43,428 nt of DNA, from NCBI GenBank assembly GCA_913009635.1, contig CAJVXI010000006.1, forward strand, positions 1 through 43,428, read 5' to 3'. A program made the position numbers and the translations under genes. Below are positions 6,018 to 15,303 of this stretch, piece after piece; the first letter of the stretch is position 1; each line of letters begins with the position of its first letter. Source of the stretch: an uncultured bacterium (GTDB lineage: Bacteria > Patescibacteriota > Minisyncoccia > UBA6257 > UBA9933). Under the pieces are notes generated by a model. The model was not told the origin of the DNA, did no database searches, and saw only the letters and a program-made list of their open reading frames with translations.

Positions 6018-6230
6018 ATGATTCAAAATCCATCAGCATTTACTATGGCTATTGGCACTATCGGTCCAGCACTGGCAATCGGTATGATTGGCGCCGCGGC
6101 TTTAATAGGCATGGCGCGCAATCCGGAAAATTCTGAAAAAATTCAGATTGCAATGATTATTGCTATTGCGTTTGCCGAAGCCATTGCCATTTACGCTTTG
6201 GTAGTTGCGCTTATTTTAAAATTTGTCTAA
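6018..6230 (+). CDS. atpE: ATP synthase Fo subunit c
   Basis: 70-residue hairpin: helix 1 [18 protein letters not shown], polar loop RNPE and helix 2 with the ion-carrying Glu54 in AFAEAIAIY. Na+-type rings carry Gln in helix 1 and Ser/Thr after the Glu; here these positions are Ile21 and Ala55, so proton coupling is inferred. It lies between atpB and atpFH in the usual order. Confidence 0.95.
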   Translation: MIQNPSAFTMAIGTIGPALAIGMIGAAALIGMARNPENSEKIQIAMIIAIAFAEAIAIYALVVALILKFV

Positions 6231-6242
6231 ATAAATAAAATT

Positions 6243-7088
6243 ATGGAATTTTTAGGCAATCTTGGTATAGATATAAAACTTTTAATTGCTCAAATAATAA
6301 ATTTCGGGTTGCTTTTATGGTTACTTACAAAATTTTTATATAAACCCATCATTAAACGAATTGAAAAAGACGAGACGGAGTTGAAGCAAGCTCAAATACA
6401 AAAGAAAGAACTTGAGCAGCAAAAAAATACTTTTGTGGAGCAAAAAAAGAAAGAATTAGCCGAAGCAAGGCAGCGCACGAGAGAAATAATAAAAGAAGCA
6501 AAGAGTATTGCTCAAAAAATAAACAAAGAAACACGTGAAAAAGCAGAAAAGGAAGCATTGGCGTTTATGTATCAGTCAAAAGAAAAACTTGAATCATTAA
6601 AACCCGAAATTGAAAAAGAGATTTTGAAAAGAATACAAACAAGAATTGGCAATTCTTTTGGAGAATCTTTTACAAGTATTCTTTCGCTTTCTTCACAAAA
6701 AGAATTTCAAAATATTCTTTGGGGAGATTTTATTAAACAAGTGCGAAGATTAACACTAAAAAAAATAAAAATGGCGGGTGTAGCTGGTATTGCAAAAAAA
6801 GGAGAAAAAGGAGAAAAAGGAGAAAAAAAGGAGCTATTGGAAAAAAGATTTAAAGAAATATTATCTCAAAAAATCGGCCCCATAGTATTAGAATACGTAC
6901 ACAATCTAAATGCGGGGCAAGAAGAAGAATTAACGGAAATAATTTCGGAAAAAATTGGATTAAAATTAAATATCACCAAAACACAAAATAAAAATCTTAT
7001 CAATGGATTTCGTTTTGAGATTGAAGGGATAATTATTGAAAGTAATTTATTAAATATAATCAACTATGCCACAAATTTTAAAAAATAG
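6243..7088 (+). CDS. atpFH: ATP synthase b subunit fused to the C-terminal domain of delta
   Basis: 281 residues. Residues 1-40 form the b-type membrane anchor (IAQIINFGLLLWLLTKFLY KPII). Residues ~40-120 form a charged coiled-coil stalk. Residues ~120-180 are less clear. The end (~195-281: LLEKRFKEILSQKIGPIVLEY, then NKNLINGFRFEIEGIIIESN) matches the C-terminal beta domain of delta/OSCP. The ~100-residue helical N-terminal domain of delta, which holds the alpha N-termini, is not evident. A KKGEKGEKGEKKE spacer coded by 9-nt repeats (6793-6831) separates the two parts. No separate atpH exists in the operon. The gene overlaps atpA by 23 nt. b-delta fusions are known in mycobacteria, but there delta is complete. 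Confidence 0.8.
   Translation: MEFLGNLGIDIKLLIAQIINFGLLLWLLTKFLYKPIIKRIEKDETELKQAQIQKKELEQQKNTFVEQKKKELAEARQRTREIIKEAKSIAQKINKETREKAEKEALAFMYQSKEKLESLKPEIEKEILKRIQTRIGNSFGESFTSILSLSSQKEFQNILWGDFIKQVRRLTLKKIKMAGVAGIAKKGEKGEKGEKKELLEKRFKEILSQKIGPIVLEYVHNLNAGQEEELTEIISEKIGLKLNITKTQNKNLINGFRFEIEGIIIESNLLNIINYATNFKK
6793..6831 (+). repeat. 9-nt tandem repeat at the b/delta junction
   Basis: Three to four imperfect copies of GGAGAAAAA, in frame, coding GEK units. Each unit resembles a Shine-Dalgarno. Copy number could change without frameshift. Confidence 0.7.
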
Positions 7089-8520
7089 GGAAATTGGACA
7101 TATTGCTTCTTTCTTTTCGGGAGTTGCTCGGATTCAAGGATTGCCCCATATATTTTTACATGAGATGCTTTTAGATGAAGCAGATATGCCGGTAGCTATT
7201 ATTATTGGTTTTGATGAAAATTTTGTTGAAGCGTTGTTTTTTGATGAAAAATTTAATTTGGAAAAACCAATTTTCCGCAGTTTTCAATCTTTTTCAATAC
7301 AAATTTCGGACAGTTACATTGGTAGAATCATTGATGGTTTAGGCGAACCTAAAGATGGGCTGGGGAAAATTCAGGGGAAAATAATCTCTGTTTTTCAACA
7401 AGCGCCCCCGATTATTGATAGAGAACCTGTTTCAACGCCACTCTCTACCGGTATAAAAATTATTGATACTAATCTTCCATTAGGCAAAGGTCAACGAGAA
7501 CTTATAATCGGCGATAGGAAACTTGGCAAAAGTACAATTGTCATAGATACAGTGTTAAATCAAAGGCACGCTGAACCGCCTATATATTGTATATATGTAA
7601 TTTGCGGACAAAAAGAGCAAAAACTTCGTGAGTTAATCTCTCTTTTTAAAAAACATAACGCGTTTCTATACACAACAATTGTTGCCGCTCCAGCAGGCGC
7701 TTCATTCGCGGAGCAGTATCTCGCTCCTTTTGTTGGTTGCGCTATTGGAGAGTATTTTCGAGATAATAACAAAGATGCTCTTATTGTCTATGATGATCTT
7801 TCCAAACACGCAAAAACATACCGGGATATTTCACTATTACTTGAACGTACGCCTGGAAGAGAAGCGTATCCAGGTGACATTTTTTCATTGCATGCCGGGC
7901 TTTTGGAACGAGCCGCTAAAATTTCAAAAGAAAAAGGCGGCGGAACGCTTACCGCGTTGCCGATTATTGAAACGCAAGAAAGCGACATTACGTCTTTTAT
8001 TCCCACCAATCTTATTTCAATTACTGATGGGCAAATTTATTTGGAGGAGGGGCTTTTTCAGAAAGGATTTTTGCCGGCAGTAAATGTGGGACTTTCTGTT
8101 TCTCGCGTGGGCTCTCTTGCGCAGCCGAGTATTCTAAAAGAAGTAGTAGGCGGTATCCGCTTAGCTCTTGCTCAGTACAAAGAGCTTCAAAAATTATCCC
8201 AACTAGAAACGATTGTGAGTAATGAGGCCCAAAAAAAGATTCATAGAGGAGATTTAATGCTGGAACTTTTAAAGCAAGAAAAACATACAAACATTAAATG
8301 GCCGGAACAGGTAATTTTATTTTACACTATTGAACAAGGATTTTTTGATGACATTGAAAGAAAAAAATGGAGCAACTTTGAAATACTTTTATTGGAATTA
8401 GTAAGAAATCGCTACCCCGATGTGTTGCAAAAGATTAAAAGTGGACTATTTAATGAAAAAATAAAGATAAAAATTCAAGAAATCATAAAGGATTTTAAGC
8501 AAGAATTTTTGTTATTATAA
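7066..8520 (+). CDS. atpA: ATP synthase F1 subunit alpha (short N-terminus)
   Basis: 484 residues. The Walker A is GDRKLGKS (~148; usual form GDRQTGKT). The arginine-finger region SVSRVGSLAQ and the ALAQYKELQKL segment are present, so it should complete the beta catalytic sites. The start MPQILKNREIGHIASFF aligns with the first strand of the crown domain (E. coli NEGTIVS at ~28), so the ~25-residue N-terminal helix that binds delta is absent. An upstream extension would have to run further into atpFH, where I see no alpha-like sequence. It overlaps the end of atpFH by 23 nt, suggesting translational coupling. Confidence 0.95.
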   Translation: MPQILKNREIGHIASFFSGVARIQGLPHIFLHEMLLDEADMPVAIIIGFDENFVEALFFDEKFNLEKPIFRSFQSFSIQISDSYIGRIIDGLGEPKDGLGKIQGKIISVFQQAPPIIDREPVSTPLSTGIKIIDTNLPLGKGQRELIIGDRKLGKSTIVIDTVLNQRHAEPPIYCIYVICGQKEQKLRELISLFKKHNAFLYTTIVAAPAGASFAEQYLAPFVGCAIGEYFRDNNKDALIVYDDLSKHAKTYRDISLLLERTPGREAYPGDIFSLHAGLLERAAKISKEKGGGTLTALPIIETQESDITSFIPTNLISITDGQIYLEEGLFQKGFLPAVNVGLSVSRVGSLAQPSILKEVVGGIRLALAQYKELQKLSQLETIVSNEAQKKIHRGDLMLELLKQEKHTNIKWPEQVILFYTIEQGFFDDIERKKWSNFEILLLELVRNRYPDVLQKIKSGLFNEKIKIKIQEIIKDFKQEFLLL

Positions 8521-8539
8521 ATTTAAAAAAATAGATACT

Positions 8540-9223
8540 ATGAATATACTTGAAGTTAAAAATTTAAATGTAAGTTTTTACGGAGAAAAGATTATTGATA
8601 ATCTTAGTTTTAACTTAAGGAATAAAGAAAATTTGGTTATCCTTGGTCCAAATGGCGCCGGCAAGACCGTGCTTTTAAAATGTTTACTCGGTGTAATTCC
8701 ATTTGAAGGAGAAGTAAGGTGGATTAAAGATGTAAAAATCGGCTATGTTCCCCAAAAGTTTTTTCCCGAAAAAAATACTCCTTTGAGCGTGGAAGAATTT
8801 TTCAAATTTAAAAAAGTTAGTAAAAAACAAATTATAGAGGCCCTACAATCAGTTGGTATAGATAATATGTCTATTTTGGATTACACAATCGGTATTATTT
8901 CTTCAGGTCAACTTCAGCGTATTTTAATCGCTTGGGCGTTGATTGATAATCCCAAAATTCTTTTGTTTGACGAACCAACTGCTGGAATTGATATTGAGGG
9001 AGAGAAAACAATTCATAATCTTTTAAGTAGAATAGAAAAAGAACATGATTTGACGATTATTTTTATTACTCATGATTTGAGCGTAGTTTATAAATTCGCC
9101 GATTCTGTCTTATGTTTAAATAAAAAGATAGTTTGCTACGGTTCTCCACAAGAAGCATTAAGCACCGAAAATATAAAACAGCTTTACGGAGAAGAAGTAA
9201 AATTTTACAAACATGCACACTAA
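8540..9223 (+). CDS. ABC transporter ATPase, zinc/manganese (ZnuC/MntB) type, inside the atp operon
   Basis: 227 residues. Walker A GPNGAGKT (~36), Q-loop YVPQKFFP, signature ISSGQLQR (a variant of LSGGQ), Walker B ILLFDEPTAGID and H-loop FITHDLS. Partner and family logic make it the motor of an ABC-3 metal importer. It starts 20 nt after atpA and overlaps the permease by 11 nt. No substrate-binding protein is encoded in the window, so the importer would need one from elsewhere or act differently. Zinc versus manganese cannot be decided from sequence. Confidence 0.85.
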   Translation: MNILEVKNLNVSFYGEKIIDNLSFNLRNKENLVILGPNGAGKTVLLKCLLGVIPFEGEVRWIKDVKIGYVPQKFFPEKNTPLSVEEFFKFKKVSKKQIIEALQSVGIDNMSILDYTIGIISSGQLQRILIAWALIDNPKILLFDEPTAGIDIEGEKTIHNLLSRIEKEHDLTIIFITHDLSVVYKFADSVLCLNKKIVCYGSPQEALSTENIKQLYGEEVKFYKHAH

Positions 9224-9997
9224 TTTATATAGCTTAATAACGGTAATTTTTGTAGGGGGTGTCGCCGGCTATCTTGGCTCTTTGATGATTACAAAAAAGA
9301 TGGCCTTGGTTGGAGATGCTCTCGGGCATGTGGCTTTACCAGGCATGGGTTTGGCTTTGTTATGGGGTTTTAATGTTTCTTTGGGCGCATTTGTTTTTTT
9401 ATTTTTTGGAGTTGTGTCTATTTGGTACTTGCAGACAAAAACTCAGTTATCTACAGAAACATTAGTGGGCATTATCTTTGTCTTAAGTTTGGCAATAGGT
9501 TTTTTAATCATCCCAAAACCGGAATTACTTCATGCTTTAATCGGAAATATCAACCAAGTTTCTTTTTGGGATTTTATCATATCTGTTATTTTAAGCATTT
9601 CAGTATTTTATATTATAAGAAAAATTTATTCTGATATGATATTGTCTTCTATGTCTGAGGATTTGGCTATCGCGAACAAGATAAATATTAAAAAGCAAAA
9701 CTTTATTTATCTTTTAACTATCGCTTTAATTGTCGCGTTGGGAGTAAAAGTAGTCGGTTCTTTGTTGATGGGGGCTTTAGTTATTATTCCGGCCGCGACT
9801 TCAAGAAACGTGAGTCGAAATATGCGCCAATATATCTTTATCTCCATTTTATTTGGGTCTTTAAGCGGCGCCTTAGGGTTTTTGGCGTTCAAAATTACCA
9901 ATTTGCCTGTGGGACCTCTTGTTATTTTAGTAAGCGTTTCTATGTTTATAATTTCTTTATTATTTAAAAATGTAAAATTTTTATCAAAGTGTCACGC

Positions 9998-10001
<4 letters not shown>
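9213..10001 (+). CDS. ABC-3 family metal transporter permease (ZnuB/MntC type)
   Basis: 262 residues with about seven hydrophobic helices. The ABC-3 hallmark GDALGHVALPGMGLALLWG occurs near residue 35, and VVGSLLMGALVIIPAATSRN near 190 matches the conserved core of ZnuB-like permeases. The frame overlaps the ATPase gene by 11 nt and ends with an ATGA overlap onto atpG, so it is translationally linked to both sides. It transports divalent metal ions, probably Zn2+ or Mn2+ (family knowledge; exact ion unknown). Confidence 0.88.
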
Positions 10002-12288
<2,287 letters not shown>

Positions 12289-12293
12289 CAATT

Positions 12294-13301
12294 ATGCTTA
12301 TAAAAAAATTCAGACAGATCTTCTCCAAAAAACGACATCTGGCAACTTTAGTTGTTATTGTTGTTTTATTAACTGCGATTGGTTTAAATAATTATTTACC
12401 GGTTGGTCCGGGCAATCATAACCAAAAACAGATTAACAAAATTCATTCCTCTCTATCATCAGATCAGTTTAGTTTCGCTGTAATGGGCGATAATAAAAAC
12501 AGTTTTAAGATATTCAGAAAAATTTTAAAAGATGTTGATAATGATCAATATCTTTTTGCCATAGATGTTGGGGACTTGGTTTTTGACGGTGAAAAAGAAA
12601 AATATCGTATATTTTATAATATGATTAAGAACGAAAAAACTCCTTTTTTGGTTGCAATCGGCAATCATGATATTCGGGAAAACGGGGCGGAAAACTATTT
12701 TGATATTTTTGGTAAATTCTATTATTCTTTTGATTACGGTAATTCTCTATTTATCGTATTGGATGATGCTAACGAAGAAAGAATTGACGCGGTGCAAATG
12801 AAATGGCTGGAAGAACAATTACAGAAAGATTATCAGCATAAATTTGTTTTTTTACATGTTCCGCCGTTTGATCCTCGGTCAGAAAATCACCATTCTTTAA
12901 AAAATCGAGAAAATGCAAAACAATTTATGGATTTAATGGAAAAGTATAAAGTAGACATTGTTTTTGCTTCTCACATCCATGCTTTTTTTGATGAAATAAG
13001 AAATGATATAAATTATGTTATTACTGGCGGAGCTGGTTCTGAATTATGGGGAATTGATCCGGATCATTATTTTAATCATTATATTAAGGTAGAAGTTAAT
13101 GGCGACAAAATCAATAAAGAGGTAATTAGATTTCCATCAGTTGATTATAATTGGTTTGACAGATTTTTTTATAATATTTGGACTTATATCAACGGATTCT
13201 GGGTAACACACAAGTGGTTGATAATTTTGCTGTTAATAATGTTGATATTATTAACTGACGTGTCTATTGGAAAAATTAAAAAATTGTGGATTAAAAAATA
13301 A
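12294..13301 (+). CDS. Membrane-anchored metallophosphoesterase inside the atp operon
   Basis: 335 residues: an N-terminal membrane helix (HLATLVVIVVLLTAIGL), a calcineurin-like phosphoesterase domain (~55-250) and a C-terminal helix (KWLIILLLIMLILLTDVSI). The metal-binding blocks are in order: GDNK, GDLVFDG, GNHD (~122), FLHVPP and SHIHAFF (usual GHxH). The basic N-terminus predicts that the catalytic domain faces outward. The substrate is unknown; nucleotides, phospholipids or pyrophosphates are all possible. It separates atpD and atpC with gaps of 5 and 3 nt, so co-expression with the synthase is very likely. Confidence 0.85.
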   Translation: MLIKKFRQIFSKKRHLATLVVIVVLLTAIGLNNYLPVGPGNHNQKQINKIHSSLSSDQFSFAVMGDNKNSFKIFRKILKDVDNDQYLFAIDVGDLVFDGEKEKYRIFYNMIKNEKTPFLVAIGNHDIRENGAENYFDIFGKFYYSFDYGNSLFIVLDDANEERIDAVQMKWLEEQLQKDYQHKFVFLHVPPFDPRSENHHSLKNRENAKQFMDLMEKYKVDIVFASHIHAFFDEIRNDINYVITGGAGSELWGIDPDHYFNHYIKVEVNGDKINKEVIRFPSVDYNWFDRFFYNIWTYINGFWVTHKWLIILLLIMLILLTDVSIGKIKKLWIKK

Positions 13302-13304
13302 AAT

Positions 13305-13541
13305 ATGATTAATTGCACAATTACATCGCCAAAAAAAACAACGGTTTATAAAAATGTGCGTAGCATTACGCTGCCAGCATTTTCTGGCCAAATGCAAATT
13401 TTGCCTGGCCACGCAGAGTCTTTTATTTTATTGCAAAAAGGGGATATTTCCTTGCTACAATTAAACAAACTAAGTGAAATTATACAAATTATAAATGGAG
13501 AGTGCTATGTTAAAAACGATGTAGTTAAGGTTATTTTATAA
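13305..13541 (+). CDS. atpC: ATP synthase F1 subunit epsilon, N-terminal domain only
   Basis: 78 residues, against about 130-140 in most bacteria. The beta-sandwich is recognisable (LPAFSGQMQILPGHAESFILL, then INGECYVKNDVVKVIL). The C-terminal helical hairpin that inserts into F1 and inhibits ATP hydrolysis is completely absent. The stop is followed by unrelated intergenic sequence with no continuation in another frame, so this is a real short form rather than a frameshift. It ends the operon. Confidence 0.85.
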   Translation: MINCTITSPKKTTVYKNVRSITLPAFSGQMQILPGHAESFILLQKGDISLLQLNKLSEIIQIINGECYVKNDVVKVIL

Positions 13542-13807
13542 TATTTGATTTTTCCCGTCCGCTGAAAAAAAATCGGGCCTCGCACAACAGTAAGGTTGTA
13601 TGTGAGATAAACTCCACGCTATTATTTTGCTGAATGAAGTTATTGATAAATTTAAATAGAAAAAAAGGCATAAATTGGTGATAAAGATAAAAGGAAGAGA
13701 GAAAGTTGAAATTTTTGATTGGAAAAAGAAAAAAAGAAAGTAAATAAATATAAAAAAGCGTTTCTTATAAGGCGTCTCATAAGGCGCCCTTTAGGGCGCA
13801 TTATAGT
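13542..13807. other. Intergenic region between atpC and tgt with three hairpins
   Basis: No gene seen. CCCG..CGGG (about 13556-13577) and CTCGCACAAC/GTTGTATGTGAG (about 13578-13605) could end the atp transcript, though without a clean T-tract. A perfect GCGCCC-TTTA-GGGCGC hairpin (13784-13799) lies 8 nt before the tgt ATG. The middle is a purine-rich, A/G-biased stretch. No preQ1 riboswitch is recognised upstream of tgt. Confidence 0.45.
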
Positions 13808-15040
13808 ATGTTTAAATTCAATATTAAAAATTCTTTTCATAAAGCCCGTACGGGCTCTTTTAATACGCCTCATGGGAAAATTCAAACTCCGAATTTAGCT
13901 ATTGTAGCAACTCACGGGAAAATAAAACTTTTAAACAAAACAGATCATTTACGGGCCAATCCGGATTTAATAATCGCAAATACTTTTCATTTGTTTGTAA
14001 ATAATAAAATTAATGAAATTAAAAAATCAGGAGGATTGCATAAATGGTCTGAATTTAAAAAACCTATTATGACCGATAGCGGGGGATTTCAAGTTTTTTC
14101 TTTTGGTTGGGGCAAGGTGCATAAAGTTGGCAAGGTATTGACTAATACGGATTATACACAGACCGATACAGAAAATAATCAGTATAAGTCCGTGTCCAGT
14201 CAGTATAGGTCTTCGTCTGTTAAGATTTCTGAAAAAGGAGTTGTTTTTGAATATGATGGCAAGAAATTTGAATTAACTCCTGAAAAATCAATAAAGATTC
14301 AGAAAGACATGGGTGCTGACATTATTTTTGCTTTTGATGAATGTACTTCTCCTCTCCATAGCCATTCATATACAAAAAAATCAATTAACCAAACACATAG
14401 GTGGGCTGTTCGTTCACTAAAAGCTAAAAACTCCCGTCTGCGCCGAAGCTTCGGTAGGCAGGCAAAATCAAAAACTCAACAGGCCTTATTCGGTATTGTC
14501 CAAGGAGGTATTTTTGAAGATTTAAGGAAAAAGTCGTCTAAATTTATAGGACATTTGCCTTTTGAAGGATTTGGTATTGGCGGTTCTTTTGGAGAAAAGC
14601 AAATGGAAGACGTTTTAAAATGGTCATTAAGCGGTTTACCCGAAGAAAAGCCAAGACATCTTTTGGGAATTGGAACAGTTAAAGATATTTTTATTGCCGT
14701 TAAGCAAGGAATTGATTTATTTGATTGCGTTGTGCCAACCCGGGAAGCCAGGCACGGTGTTCTTTATACTAAAGCCGGTAAACTAGCAATTAAGAAAGGA
14801 ATTTTTAGTAAGGATAAAAAACTGATTGAAAGAGGATGTAAATGCTTTATTTGCCGTTCCGGCATCACAAGGCAAGAATTACGAGGTTATTTTAAAGATC
14901 CAATTCAACGTCAAAAAGGACAAAGGTTAGTTGTTATTCATAATATTTATTTTTATAAGCGTCTTTTCCAAGAAATAAGAGAAGCAATAACAAATGGAAA
15001 ATTGTCAAAATTAGAAAAAGAATATTCAGTTTATTTATAA
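13808..15040 (+). CDS. tgt: tRNA-guanine transglycosylase (queuosine pathway)
   Basis: 410 residues. It exchanges guanine-34 of GUN-anticodon tRNAs for preQ1 (or queuine). Seen: MTDSGGFQVFSFG with the first catalytic Asp (~90), the FDECTSPL block, LFGIVQGGIF, GFGIGGSFGE, the nucleophile Asp in LFDCVVPTREARHG (~305), and the zinc site (CKCFIC plus VIHNIY). Two stretches are extra compared with typical enzymes: about 35 residues after FSFGWGK (14110-14225), and about 10 residues (RLRRSFGRQ) coded by a palindromic GC-rich element (14438-14461). Both fall in surface-loop positions and keep the frame. No other queuosine genes are in the window. Confidence 0.93.
   Translation: MFKFNIKNSFHKARTGSFNTPHGKIQTPNLAIVATHGKIKLLNKTDHLRANPDLIIANTFHLFVNNKINEIKKSGGLHKWSEFKKPIMTDSGGFQVFSFGWGKVHKVGKVLTNTDYTQTDTENNQYKSVSSQYRSSSVKISEKGVVFEYDGKKFELTPEKSIKIQKDMGADIIFAFDECTSPLHSHSYTKKSINQTHRWAVRSLKAKNSRLRRSFGRQAKSKTQQALFGIVQGGIFEDLRKKSSKFIGHLPFEGFGIGGSFGEKQMEDVLKWSLSGLPEEKPRHLLGIGTVKDIFIAVKQGIDLFDCVVPTREARHGVLYTKAGKLAIKKGIFSKDKKLIERGCKCFICRSGITRQELRGYFKDPIQRQKGQRLVVIHNIYFYKRLFQEIREAITNGKLSKLEKEYSVYL
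14438..14461 (+). repeat. Palindromic element inserted in frame in tgt
   Basis: CTGCGCCGAAGCTTCGGTAGGCAG, with a perfect core CCGAAGCTTCGG. It is GC-rich in an AT-rich gene and codes a segment missing from typical TGT proteins. Confidence 0.55.
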
Positions 15041-15303
15041 AAATTAATAAATTTTGTTATACTACGATGTAATATCTTATAGAATTGGTTGTATTGCTGA
15101 GCTTTGAATTTAGTTCGCCAGATGACGGATTGAATATATAATAGGAATACTAAATAATGAAAATATAGGATTTAGTATTTAGGGATAACATAACGAAAAT
15201 ATAAAATTTAGGATTTAGAATTTAAGAGGTTGCCCCTAAATCCTATATTCTAAATTCTAATCCCTCGTCGTATTCTTCCCTATATTCTAAATTCTTATAA
15301 ATT
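15041..15303. repeat. AT-rich intergenic region built from GGATTTAG/CTAAATCC words
   Basis: Several copies of AAAATATAGGATTTAG-like units (about 15160-15220) face reverse-complement units (TAAATCCTATATTCTAAATTC, repeated, 15235-15297), so the strand can fold into a long imperfect hairpin ending a few bases before the pump gene. No ORF is seen. Confidence 0.6.

Noticed and set aside
13652-13885. Minus-strand 77-residue ORF between atpC and tgt
   Set aside because: Covers the purine-rich spacer and the tgt start; composition-driven, no start signal.
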